From the NCBI RefSeq assembly GCF_040105385.1, contig NZ_JBEDNQ010000001.1, positions 1 through 64,000 of the forward strand: a stretch of 64,000 nucleotides of DNA. The letters are read 5' to 3'. Shown piece after piece: positions 1-7,823 of the stretch. A program made the translations under genes and the position numbers. This stretch comes from Pseudonocardia nematodicida (GTDB lineage Bacteria; Actinomycetota; Actinomycetes; Mycobacteriales; Pseudonocardiaceae). How positions within the stretch are numbered: the stretch's first letter is position 1; every line of letters begins with the position of its first letter. Below the pieces are notes generated by a model. It searched no databases, was not told where the DNA came from, and saw only the letters and a program-made list of their open reading frames with translations.

Positions 1-1
1 A

Positions 2-52
2 CAGAAGCAGCAGGTGGGCAAGTCGCTCGAAAGACACACAGGTCAGTCATGA
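2..52 (+). CDS. possible 3' end of an upstream gene (partial)
   Basis: A frame open from the left edge reads QKQQVGKSLERHTGQS and stops with TGA at 50-52. That stop overlaps a possible ATG at 49-51 as ATGA, the arrangement typical of coupled genes. The product cannot be named from 16 residues. It could also be a chance open frame. Confidence 0.3.
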   Translation, partial: QKQQVGKSLERHTGQS

Positions 53-159
53 GTCGGGCCACACCCGCCGCCTCTGTCACCAGCCCATCATCTTTGGACC
101 GGCCCATCCACCCTCACAGTCATGAGTCGAGGCGGGGGGAGGGGAGAGAGCAGCGCAGC

Positions 160-1101
160 GTGACGGACGATCTGGTCGGGCGGGCTCTGGCGGGCGAGCA
201 ACTCGCCGTCGCCCGGCTGATCTCGATGGTGGAGAACGCGGGGCCGCGGCTGCGGGAGATCTCCGCCGCGCTCACCCCGCACACCGGGCGGGCGCACGTG
301 GTGGGGCTGACCGGCGCACCCGGGGTCGGCAAGTCGACGTCCACCTCGGCCCTGGTCGGGGAGCTGCGTGCGCGCGGGCGGCGGGTCGGGGTGCTCGCCG
401 TGGACCCGTCGTCGCCGTTCAGCGGGGGAGCGCTGCTGGGCGACCGGGTCCGGATGGGCGACCACGCGTCCGACGACGGCGTGTTCATCCGTTCCATGGC
501 CACCCGCGGCCACCTGGGCGGGCTGTCCTGGGCGACCCCGCAGGCGCTGCGGGTGCTCGACGCGGCCGGCTGCGACGTGATTCTGGTCGAGACCGTCGGC
601 GTCGGGCAGTCCGAGGTCGAGATCGTCGGGCTGGCCGACACGACCGTCGTGCTGCTCGCCCCCGGGATGGGGGACGGGGTGCAGGCGGCCAAGGCCGGGA
701 TCCTCGAGATCGGCGACGTGTTCGTGGTCAACAAGGCCGACCGGGACGGTGCCCGGCGGACCGTCCGGGAGCTGCGGAACATGCTGGCGTTGCGCGACGC
801 CGGTCCGGGTGCCTGGGAACCGCCGGTGCTGTCCACGGTGGCCGCGCGGGCCGAGGGCATCGACGCGCTCGCCGACGCCCTCGACGAGCACCGGGTGTCG
901 GCGACGGCGTCGGGTGAATGGGAGCGACGCCGCCGGGAGCGGGTCCGCCGGGAGATCGAGGCGATCGGGATGGAGCAGGTGCGCGCCCGGATGGAGCAGG
1001 TCCGCGGTGGGGACGCGCTCGACGAGCTCACCGGCCGGGTGCTCGCCGGTGAGCTCGATCCGTGGGCCGCGGCCGACGAGCTCCTCGACCGGACGGTCTG
1101 A
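160..1101 (+). CDS. meaB: methylmalonyl-CoA mutase-associated GTPase MeaB
   Basis: G3E-family P-loop GTPase that chaperones adenosylcobalamin-dependent methylmalonyl-CoA mutase: it gates cofactor loading and protects the enzyme from inactivation, in the cytoplasm. The Walker A motif GAPGVGKST is at about residues 52-60. The Mg-binding stretch VDPSSPFSGGALLGDR, the ETVGVGQSE switch region and the NKAD guanine-specificity motif follow in the order usual for MeaB/ArgK. The GTG at 160 is chosen because a purine-rich GGGGAGGGGAGAG box lies just upstream, giving 313 residues. An ATG at 49 (350 residues) is in frame and overlaps a possible upstream stop, but it would add a low-complexity leader. The mutase genes are not in the window. 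Confidence 0.93.
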   Translation: MTDDLVGRALAGEQLAVARLISMVENAGPRLREISAALTPHTGRAHVVGLTGAPGVGKSTSTSALVGELRARGRRVGVLAVDPSSPFSGGALLGDRVRMGDHASDDGVFIRSMATRGHLGGLSWATPQALRVLDAAGCDVILVETVGVGQSEVEIVGLADTTVVLLAPGMGDGVQAAKAGILEIGDVFVVNKADRDGARRTVRELRNMLALRDAGPGAWEPPVLSTVAARAEGIDALADALDEHRVSATASGEWERRRRERVRREIEAIGMEQVRARMEQVRGGDALDELTGRVLAGELDPWAAADELLDRTV

Positions 1102-1147
1102 GCCCACTGTTCCCGGGGCCCCGGCGGGCGGTCGGGTGGCCGGAGCG

Positions 1148-2005
1148 TCAGGGCACGCGCCCGTGCGCGCCGTGGCCGATCTCGACGTCCACCTCCGTCG
1201 GCGGACCCTGCCGGTCGACCCGCACCGGTGCGTCCCCGGCGCCGTGGGGCGCCCGCCCCTCCGCTCCGGGCGGCGTCGCGTGTGGATCGTCCGCGCCCGC
1301 GCCACGGCGGTGCGCGCCGGGGGAGTCCGATCCGTACTCGCGCAGCAGCCGGGCCCGCCGGTCTCGCACCGCCCCCGTCACGTCGTCGCGCCCGGACCGG
1401 CGCGCCGCGTCGTCCGCGACGCCGTAGCTCAGCCAGGCCCGGTCCGGCGCGCCCGACTCCCGCTCGCGGTCGCCGGCTCGCAGGGCCGCCCCGGCGAGGA
1501 GCCCGGCCAGCTCACGAGCCCGGGCCGGGTGCACACAGTGGACGAGCAGGTCCCGCAGCTGTGCGACCTGGGCGGCCAGCACGTCGTCGGCCGCCGCCGG
1601 GCCGAGCCGCTCGCCCAGATCCGCGGTGACCCGCAGCTGCTCGGTCAGCAGTGCCGTCTCCCCGGGCCCGACGGCGGCGGCGCGGGCCAGCGCGGCCCGC
1701 AGCCGGGCGCCTCCGTCCCGGTCCGCGGCCGGGCCGGCCGGTTCCAGGCCCAGACCGGCGGGGGTGCTTCCGTACAGCTCGGCGAGCAGCGCGCGGTGCT
1801 CGGGGCTGGGGGTCGCGTGCTCGTTCTCCCACCGGGACAGCTGGGTCTTGAGGCTTCCCGCGCGCGGGTCGCGCGCACCCCGCCGTGCGGCGAGGCCGGC
1901 CAGCTCCCGCGCCGCGTCCGCCTGGGACCAGCCGCGCGCGAGCCGCGCGGCGCGCAGACCACGAGCACCCGGACCCGCCGTTTCCGTCCCGCCGTCCCGG
2001 TCCAC
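1148..2005 (-). CDS. XRE-type helix-turn-helix transcriptional regulator
   Basis: Residues about 17-65 form an HTH_XRE domain (LRAARLARGWSQADAARELA, then QLSRWENEHATPSPEHRALL). The middle of the HTH is longer than usual, as in many actinomycete XRE proteins. The remaining 200 residues are Ala/Arg-rich and helical, with no enzyme motif I recognise; they may be a TPR-like ligand or protein-binding region. The GTG start has no clear Shine-Dalgarno, so the message may be leaderless. It is convergent with meaB and divergent from the small membrane gene at 2096, so the 90-bp gap at 2006-2095 probably holds both promoters. The regulated target is unknown. Confidence 0.75.
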   Translation of the reverse strand: MDRDGGTETAGPGARGLRAARLARGWSQADAARELAGLAARRGARDPRAGSLKTQLSRWENEHATPSPEHRALLAELYGSTPAGLGLEPAGPAADRDGGARLRAALARAAAVGPGETALLTEQLRVTADLGERLGPAAADDVLAAQVAQLRDLLVHCVHPARARELAGLLAGAALRAGDRERESGAPDRAWLSYGVADDAARRSGRDDVTGAVRDRRARLLREYGSDSPGAHRRGAGADDPHATPPGAEGRAPHGAGDAPVRVDRQGPPTEVDVEIGHGAHGRVP

Positions 2006-2095
2006 GACGGGCGATTCTGTCGGTCCCGAGCTCTATCGTCAACGCCGTTGCCGCAACCCGCGTCAACACCCGCGTCATCTCCCGGAGCCGCCGCG

Positions 2096-2284
2096 ATGGA
2101 ACTGATCGACTACGTCTGGTGTGTACTGCTCGCCGGAGCCTCCGGCGCGGTGGCCGGATGGGTGACCGTGCGTCGCATGCTGCGGATGCCGGTGCCGCCG
2201 CGCGGCTCGGTCATGCGGCACTGGCGCGGGCCGGGGCACGGTCCGCCGCCGCGCGGCCGGAGCGGTCGGAGGCGGCCGCGGTGA
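2096..2284 (+). CDS. small single-pass membrane protein, unknown function
   Basis: A 62-residue protein starting MELIDYVWCVLLAGASGAVA: one hydrophobic segment at about residues 5-22, then a basic, Arg/Pro/Gly-rich cytoplasmic tail. A CGGAG box lies 8-9 bases before the ATG. It stops 13 bases before the convergent MarR gene. No family is recognised. The tail is low-complexity and the gene is short, so it could be a chance frame. The hydrophobic start and ribosome-binding site favour a real gene. Confidence 0.5.
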   Translation: MELIDYVWCVLLAGASGAVAGWVTVRRMLRMPVPPRGSVMRHWRGPGHGPPPRGRSGRRRPR

Positions 2285-2297
2285 GCAGGTGCCGTGC

Positions 2298-2801
2298 TCA
2301 GTCGAAGTCGCCCGCCGCGCGACGCACCTCGCGCAGCAGCGAGGTCAGGCGCTCCTTCTCGTCGACGTCCAGGCCGCCGAGACCGAAGTCGATCCCGGTC
2401 ACCGCGGCGGTCGCCTTCTCGAGCCGGGCCCGGCCCTCGGCGGTGAGCTCCACGAGCGTGGCCCGCCGATCCGTCGGGTGCGGGTTCCGGCGGACCAGAC
2501 CGTCGCCCTGCAACCGGTCGACGATGTTGGTGACGCTGGTCGGGTGCAGTTGCAGCCGCTCGCCCATCACCCGCATCGGCAGGCTGCCGCGCCGCGCGAA
2601 GTCCAGCAGCACCAGGGCCTCGTACCGGGCGAAGGTCAGGCCGAGCGGCTTCAGCGCACCGTCCACCTCGGACAGCAGGATCTGCTGGACCCGCATGACG
2701 CTGGTGACGGCGGCCATCGTGCGCGACGGGCCGATCCGCGCCTCCCAGAGATCGGCCGCGCGCTGGATCGGGTCGAACGGCAGCGACCCGCGGTGCGTCA
2801 T
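2298..2801 (-). CDS. MarR-family transcriptional regulator
   Basis: A 167-residue winged-helix repressor. The recognition-helix region (GERLQLHPTSVTNIVDRLQ, about residues 79-97) and the wing (GLVRRNPHPTDRRATLVELT) are clear, flanked by the helices that form the MarR dimer. Family members usually repress a neighbouring or their own promoter and release on binding a small, often aromatic, ligand. The ATG at 2801 is chosen because the domain starts there; longer versions only add low-complexity sequence. It is divergent from the thiamine-binding gene at 2883, so the 81-bp gap is the likely operator region. The ligand is unknown. Confidence 0.88.
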   Translation of the reverse strand: MTHRGSLPFDPIQRAADLWEARIGPSRTMAAVTSVMRVQQILLSEVDGALKPLGLTFARYEALVLLDFARRGSLPMRVMGERLQLHPTSVTNIVDRLQGDGLVRRNPHPTDRRATLVELTAEGRARLEKATAAVTGIDFGLGGLDVDEKERLTSLLREVRRAAGDFD

Positions 2802-2882
2802 GGCCACGACGCTAGCAAGTCGATCGCCGTCCGCTCCCGCGCGCGACCCGACCGGCGCGCGCGGGCGTGGGAAGGTGGCCGC

Positions 2883-3194
2883 ATGCTCTTCGCGTTCAGC
2901 ATCGCGCCCTCGGGGTCGGACTCCGGGGACGGCAGCGTCGGTGCCGCCGTGGCCGAGGCGGTCCGGGTGGTCCGCGAGTCCGGCCTGCCGAACGAGACCA
3001 CCGCCATGTTCACCACCATCGAGTCCGAGACATGGGACGAGGGGATGGCCGTGGTCAAGCGGGCGGTCGAGGCGGTGTCCGCGGTGTCGCCCCGGGTCAG
3101 CCTGGTGCTCAAGGCCGACATCCGGCCCGGCCACACCGGGCAGCTGCGGGCCAAGGTCGAGCGGGTGGAGGAGCACCTGCGCGAGGGATCCTGA
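2883..3194 (+). CDS. MTH1187-type thiamine-binding protein
   Basis: A 103-residue protein of the DUF77/Thiamine_BP fold. It shows the family pattern of an N-terminal FAFSIAPSG strand, the central MFTTIESETWDEGMAVVKRAV segment and the closing SLVLKADIRPG strand. Members form ferredoxin-like tetramers that bind thiamine or its relatives in the cytoplasm; a physiological role in thiamine salvage is suspected, not proven. It is divergent from the MarR gene, which may regulate it. Confidence 0.8.
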   Translation: MLFAFSIAPSGSDSGDGSVGAAVAEAVRVVRESGLPNETTAMFTTIESETWDEGMAVVKRAVEAVSAVSPRVSLVLKADIRPGHTGQLRAKVERVEEHLREGS

Positions 3195-3300
3195 GCGCCG
3201 GGCTCCGGAACGCCGACGGCCGGCGACGGGAGAGTCCGCCGCCGGCCGTCGCGAGCTCGGCCCGGGCGCGTGCCGCGCCCCGGTCCCGCCGGGGGTGTCG

Positions 3301-3546
3301 TCAGGCGATGATGCTGGTGAAGGTGAAGACCCCGACCAGCACGGCCAGGAAGCCGACGGTCATGCCGATCTGGCCGAGCTTCGTGGTCGCCGGCTGCCGG
3401 TACGCCATGAAGCCGGTGGCCAGGGCGGCCAGGCCCAGGATCCAGGCGATCAGCGGAACCAGGAACCCGGCGATCACGCCCAGGGCGCCCAGCGCCAGCG
3501 ACACGTAGGCGAGGGTCGGCTTGGCTGCGGTCTGCACGTTGCTCAT
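3301..3546 (-). CDS. DUF4190-type small membrane protein
   Basis: An 81-residue protein with two or three transmembrane segments (about residues 10-30, 32-48 and 62-80) separated by the short loop AYRQPATTKLGQIG, the layout of the DUF4190 family of actinobacterial membrane proteins. A GGAGGA box sits eight to nine bases before the ATG. Function unknown. It is divergent from the thioredoxin-like gene at 3855 across a 308-bp spacer. Confidence 0.75.
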   Translation of the reverse strand: MSNVQTAAKPTLAYVSLALGALGVIAGFLVPLIAWILGLAALATGFMAYRQPATTKLGQIGMTVGFLAVLVGVFTFTSIIA

Positions 3547-3854
3547 CTGGGGAAGTCCTCCGTCGCGGCCGGCGTCGTCCGGCGTCGCTCGTCGTCTCTC
3601 GGTCTCGCACCGGCCCGGAGTGCGGTGTCCGCGGTCCCGTTCCGGTCACGCAGGGTCATCGGGACGACCCTGCACGGTGTTCAACGAGTGGTCGGCCGTG
3701 GTGATGCTCCGCCGGTTCGGTGATCGTGGACGCAGCGTGCGTGCCGTCGGGCCCGGGCCACCCCGTGCCGGTGACGCGCAGCGCACGCGACACGGTCCCG
3801 CCCGCGGCCCGGCAGGCCCGGGGCGCGTCACACGTGGCACGCGCGCGTGCCAGG
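3547..3854. other. 308-bp intergenic spacer between divergent genes
   Basis: No gene is supported here. The spacer must carry the promoters of the small DUF4190 gene (leftward) and the thioredoxin/TPR gene (rightward). The only striking element is the palindrome at 3835-3852, annotated separately. Confidence 0.6.
3835..3852. promoter_or_regulatory. 18-bp perfect palindrome next to a start codon
   Basis: TGGCACGCGCGCGTGCCA is a perfect 9+9 palindrome ending two bases before the ATG at 3855. It could be an operator, or a hairpin that hides the translation start. The outer half-sites TGGCACG/CGTGCCA recur, with a different spacer, upstream of etfB at 41603-41617. Confidence 0.45.
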
Positions 3855-4871
3855 ATGGGCGGCGTGTCTCGCCCAGATCCTCGTCAGGCGGCCCAGCGTG
3901 CGGCCATGTCCTCGGCCATGGCCGGAGCAGTCGATCTCTCCGGCCTGAAGGCCAGGGCGGAGGCGGCCGGGCGGCAGAGCACCGCCGGCGGCCAGGGCGG
4001 TGCCCCCGCCACGGCTCCCGGCGCCGACGGCGGCTCGGCCGGCGACTGGGTCGTCGACGCCACCGAGCAGGGCTTCCAGACCGAGGTCCTGGAGCCCTCG
4101 CTGCAAGTACCGGTCGTCGTCGAGCTGTGGGCCAGCCGCTACCCGCGCGAGGAGCAGCTCTCCGCCGAGCTGGAGCGGCTCGCCTCGACCGGTGGGGGCG
4201 CGTGGCGCCTGGCCCGGGTCGACATCGACACCCAGCCCCGGGTCGCCCAGGCGTTCGGGGTCCAGCAGGTGCCGATGCTGGTCGTGCTGGTCGGCGGTCA
4301 GCCGGTGGACGCGGTCAACGGGGCGGTCCCCGACGACCGGGCCGCCGAGTGGGTCCGGTCCCTGCTCGACGCGTTGCGCGACCGGATGCCGGCCATCGCC
4401 GAGGGCGAGCAGCGTGCCGCCGCGGCCGGGCCGGCCGACGACGAGCCCGTCGAGGAGCCCGAGGACCCGCGCTTCACCGCCGCGGAGGAGGCCCTCGAGC
4501 AGGGCGACTACGCCGCCGCCGAGGCCGCGTACCAGTCCGTGCTGGACGTCGAGCCGGCCAACGAGCAGGCGAAGGCCGCACTCGCGCAGGTCCGCTTCCT
4601 GGCCCGCGCCGAGCAGGCGGACCCGTCGGCGATCGAGCGTGCCGACGCCGCACCGGACGATGTCGACGCCCAGCTCGCCGCCGCCGACGCCGAGATGGCG
4701 CAGGACCGGGTGGAGGCCGCCTTCGCCCGGCTGGTGGACACCGTGGCCCGCACCTCGGACGACGAACGGGACCGGGCCCGCGGTCACCTGGTCGGGCTGT
4801 TCGAACTCTTCCCGCCGGACGACGGCCGGGTGAGCACGGCCCGCCGGGCGCTGGCCCGAGCCCTGTTCTGA
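3855..4871 (+). CDS. thioredoxin-fold/TPR protein, CnoX (YbbN)-like
   Basis: 338 residues: a disordered Ala/Gly leader (1-65), a thioredoxin-like domain (about 66-180) and helical TPR-type repeats (200-330). Family members such as E. coli CnoX hold unfolding proteins and hand them to DnaK or GroEL in the cytoplasm. The usual WCGPC redox site is replaced by WASRYPREEQ, so there is no dithiol and oxidoreductase activity is not expected; a chaperone or scaffold role is inferred. The fold is recognised from VVVELWA, VDIDTQPRVAQAFGVQQVPMLVVL (cis-Pro before the strand) and the repeat EEALEQGDYAAAEAAYQ. A GTG at 3864 is an equally good start. Confidence 0.82.
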   Translation: MGGVSRPDPRQAAQRAAMSSAMAGAVDLSGLKARAEAAGRQSTAGGQGGAPATAPGADGGSAGDWVVDATEQGFQTEVLEPSLQVPVVVELWASRYPREEQLSAELERLASTGGGAWRLARVDIDTQPRVAQAFGVQQVPMLVVLVGGQPVDAVNGAVPDDRAAEWVRSLLDALRDRMPAIAEGEQRAAAAGPADDEPVEEPEDPRFTAAEEALEQGDYAAAEAAYQSVLDVEPANEQAKAALAQVRFLARAEQADPSAIERADAAPDDVDAQLAAADAEMAQDRVEAAFARLVDTVARTSDDERDRARGHLVGLFELFPPDDGRVSTARRALARALF

Positions 4872-5001
4872 TCTCCGGCTCGGCGGCGCAGGCCCTCGAC
4901 GTGACCGAGCAGGTCCGGCCCGCGCCGCCGAGGTGCCGGCTCCGGAGCCGCGCATCGTCCCCGGCCGTCTCCGGCCGCCGCCGCGGCGCCCGGAGTCCCG
5001 G

Positions 5002-6372
5002 ATGAGCGCGCAGCGCCCTCGCCCCGAGTCCCGGATGAGCGCGCCGCGCCCGAGCGGTGTCCCGGGTTCGTCGCCCGCGGCGACGACGGACCCGCCACCG
5101 CCGGATCCCGGAGACCGGCCGGCCCGCGCGGCCCGGTGGCGCATCACGGCCCGGGGCGTGCGGCGCGTGTCGCCGGTCGTGACCGCCGCGGCCCTGATCA
5201 CCGCGGTCCTGCTGCTGCTCCTCGGTCAGCCCCCGCTCCTGCGCTGGATCGGCGCGCCCGACGTGGAGCGCATGCACGTCGACTTCGACACCTTCTGGCG
5301 CTCGGCGCACGCCCTGGTCGTCGGCGGGTGGGGCAGCGGCACGATCTACGACACCGGCGCGGAGCTCAACAATCTCAACCCTCCCCTGATGTCGGTGCTG
5401 CTCGCACCGTTCGGGCTTCTCGACGCGCTGACCGCCTACCGGCTGTTCACCGTGCTGTCGGTCGTGCTGACGGGCGCCTCGGTCGCCCTGGTCTGCCGCG
5501 AACTCGAACTCGGCCGCGCGTGGACGGTACTGGGTGTCGGCGCGGTGCTGGCGTCGTCGCCGCTGCACGGCACGCTGCTGCTCGGCCAGATCTACCCGTT
5601 GCTCCTCGCCGGCCTGATGGCCGGGTGGCTGGCCGAGCGTCGCGGCCGTCCGGTCCTCGCCGCGGTCTGCTGGGGGATCACGGTCGCGGTCAAGCCGTCG
5701 CTGGCGCCGCTGCTGGTGCTGCCCGTGGTTCAGGGCCGCCTGCGCCCGTTCGCTGCCGGGCTGGCCGCGGCCGCGGTGGCGACCGTGGCCGGTGTCGTGG
5801 TGGCGGGCCCGTCCACCGCACTGCAGTGGCTCGCGATGGCACTGTCCGAACCTGTCGGCCCGACCATGGACAACGCGTCGCTGCCCGGCCAGGCCCTGCG
5901 GTGGGGGCTGCCGCCGGTCCTCGGCACGGTGGCGGGCGGGCTCCTGGTGATCGGCACCCTCGTGCTCGCCGCCCGCCGCACCCGCCGCTACGGGACGACC
6001 GCCGCGGCCGGGACCGACCCGGCCGGGACGCTCCCGTTCGCCGTCCTCGCGGCCGGGCTGCTCGCCGCGCCGATCTCCTGGCACAACTACCTGCTGCTGC
6101 TCTGGCCCGGCCTGCTGGTCCTGGTCGCGTCGGGCCGTCCCGGCGACACCCGGCGCCGGGTGGTCGCGGCGCTGTTCGCGCTCGCGACGATCCCGGTGAG
6201 CTGGGCCGATCTCTGGATCGACGGCGCGCCGCTCACCCCGCTCGGCCGGGCCCTCTACACCGCGATCCTGCTCGCCTGCTGGTGGACGTTGCTGCGGCCC
6301 GCAGTGGGCCCCGTACCGGGCGTTCCGGCCGGCTTCCGTTCTGCAGAAGGCGTGTTCCGACCGGCGCGCTGA
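5002..6372 (+). CDS. GT87 (DUF2029) polyprenyl-phosphate-mannose-dependent glycosyltransferase
   Basis: An integral membrane glycosyltransferase of about 456 residues with roughly ten hydrophobic segments. The acidic loop DVERMHVDFDTFWRSAHAL after the first helix and the ALNNLNPPL-type loop (here ELNNLNPPLMSVL) mark the GT87 family, whose actinobacterial members add mannose from polyprenyl-phosphate-mannose to lipoglycans outside the membrane. The acceptor is unknown. The first 45 residues are Pro/Arg-rich and probably cytoplasmic. ATGs at 5002 and 5035 lie in two copies of a 19-bp repeat (4993-5011 and 5026-5044), so the start is ambiguous. Confidence 0.8.
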   Translation: MSAQRPRPESRMSAPRPSGVPGSSPAATTDPPPPDPGDRPARAARWRITARGVRRVSPVVTAAALITAVLLLLLGQPPLLRWIGAPDVERMHVDFDTFWRSAHALVVGGWGSGTIYDTGAELNNLNPPLMSVLLAPFGLLDALTAYRLFTVLSVVLTGASVALVCRELELGRAWTVLGVGAVLASSPLHGTLLLGQIYPLLLAGLMAGWLAERRGRPVLAAVCWGITVAVKPSLAPLLVLPVVQGRLRPFAAGLAAAAVATVAGVVVAGPSTALQWLAMALSEPVGPTMDNASLPGQALRWGLPPVLGTVAGGLLVIGTLVLAARRTRRYGTTAAAGTDPAGTLPFAVLAAGLLAAPISWHNYLLLLWPGLLVLVASGRPGDTRRRVVAALFALATIPVSWADLWIDGAPLTPLGRALYTAILLACWWTLLRPAVGPVPGVPAGFRSAEGVFRPAR

Positions 6373-6415
6373 TCTCGGCACACTCCCGGCCACCGACGAG
6401 CGAGGAGGCCGACGG

Positions 6416-7705
6416 ATGTCTGAGGTATCCCGGGGCGACGTAGCCCCCGGACCGGGGACCGGATCGCCGAAGCGGGGCGCCTGGGTGGCGACCCTGTGCT
6501 GGATCGCGGTGGCGCTGGAGGGTTTCGACCTGGTGGTGCTGGGCGTGGTGCTGCCCGCCCTGCTCGACGAGCCGACCTGGGGGCTGGACCCCGCGACCGG
6601 CTCACTGATCTCCACGGCCGGCCTGCTCGGCGTGATGGTGGGGGCGCTGGGCGCCGGACCGCTCGCCGACCGGCTCGGCCGGCGCCGGGCGATGCTGTGG
6701 ACGGTCATCTCGTTCTCGGTGCTCAGCCTGCTCTGCGCGTTCGCCACCGGTCCGTGGACGTTCGGTGCGCTGCGGTTCCTCGCCGGTCTCGGGCTCGGCG
6801 GCGTACTGCCGGTCGCGATCGCGATGGTCAACGAGTACAGCACCCCCGGCCGCGGTGGCAGCTCGACGACGACGCTCATGACCGGTTACCACGTGGGTGC
6901 GGTCGCGACCGCGCTGCTCGGGATCTGGGTGATCCCGGCGTTCGGCTGGCAGTGGATGTTCATCCTCGGCACGATCCCGTCGGCGCTGTTCATCCCGCTG
7001 CTGTGGCGCTACTTGCCCGAGGACCCGCCGCCCGCCGCGACGTCCGCGTCCGGGCCCCGGGCACCCCGCAACCCGGTGGCCCAGCTGGTCAAGGACGGGT
7101 ACCTGCCGTCGTCGATCGCGTTCTGGACCGCGTCGTTCATGGGTCTGCTGCTCGTGTACGGGCTGAACACCTGGCTCCCACAGATCATGCGGGCGGCCGG
7201 CTACGGCCTCGACGCTGCGCTGGCCCAGCTGCTGGTCCTCAACGTCGGCGCGGTGCTGGGGCTGCTGGTCGCCGGCCGCGTCGCGGACCGGATCGGCGTG
7301 CGTCCCGCCGTGCTCGTCTGGTTCAGCGGAGCGACGCTCTTCCTCGCCCTGCTGGCCGTGCGGATGCCCGGCGTCGGGGTCTACGCCGGCATCCTGCTGG
7401 CCGGCGTCTTCGTGTTCAGCTCGCAGGTGCTCGTCTACGCCTATGTCAGCCGGCACTACCCGGCGCATGCCCGCGCGTCGGCGATCGGCGCGGCCAGCGG
7501 CGTCGGACGGCTGGGCGCGATCTCGGGTCCGCTGGTCGGCGGGGCGTTGCTGCAGGCCGGGATCGCCTACCCGTGGGGCTTCTTCGCCTTCGCCGCGGTC
7601 GCCGCGCTGGGGGCCCTCGCGGTGCTGGCCGTCCGCCGCGCCGACGCCGGCGACGAGGCACCCGCGACCGGCGCACCGGCCGACCCCACCCCCGGCCCCC
7701 GCTGA
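6416..7705 (+). CDS. MFS transporter, aromatic acid:H+ symporter (AAHS)-like
   Basis: 429 residues with twelve hydrophobic segments. The motif EGFDLVVLGVVLPALL in helix 1 is the AAHS signature (GYD/GFD in benzoate and 4-hydroxybenzoate importers), and the loop 2-3 motif GPLADRLGRRRAM is typical of MFS. Such proteins import aromatic or short organic acids with protons. GAGGAGG precedes the ATG by about nine bases. No ring-cleavage genes lie nearby, so the substrate is open. A strong hairpin follows the stop. Confidence 0.85.
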   Translation: MSEVSRGDVAPGPGTGSPKRGAWVATLCWIAVALEGFDLVVLGVVLPALLDEPTWGLDPATGSLISTAGLLGVMVGALGAGPLADRLGRRRAMLWTVISFSVLSLLCAFATGPWTFGALRFLAGLGLGGVLPVAIAMVNEYSTPGRGGSSTTTLMTGYHVGAVATALLGIWVIPAFGWQWMFILGTIPSALFIPLLWRYLPEDPPPAATSASGPRAPRNPVAQLVKDGYLPSSIAFWTASFMGLLLVYGLNTWLPQIMRAAGYGLDAALAQLLVLNVGAVLGLLVAGRVADRIGVRPAVLVWFSGATLFLALLAVRMPGVGVYAGILLAGVFVFSSQVLVYAYVSRHYPAHARASAIGAASGVGRLGAISGPLVGGALLQAGIAYPWGFFAFAAVAALGALAVLAVRRADAGDEAPATGAPADPTPGPR

Positions 7706-7757
7706 GGGGTACGTGAGGGCCCTCTGGTTCGTTGATCGAACTACCCCCACGTACCCC
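7706..7757. terminator. bidirectional hairpin between convergent genes
   Basis: 14-base arms GGGGTACGTGAGGG and CCCCCACGTACCCC pair with one mismatch. The 24-base loop contains its own small hairpin, GTTCGttgatCGAAC. It starts right at the end of the MFS gene and lies 66 bp from the glgB stop, so it can end transcription from both sides. There is no T-run. Confidence 0.6.
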
Positions 7758-7823
7758 TGGCGACGGTCGGCGGGGAACGGCGCATCGGGGGCGGGCTGCG
7801 CCCCGGGGATCCGGGTGCGGGTG

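Noticed and set aside
44..129. 13-bp direct repeat CAGTCATGAGTCG at 44-56 and 117-129, considered as attachment sites
   Set aside because: Only 60 bp lie between the copies, with no integrase or tRNA gene, and the similarity does not extend. It may only reflect a small local duplication before meaB.
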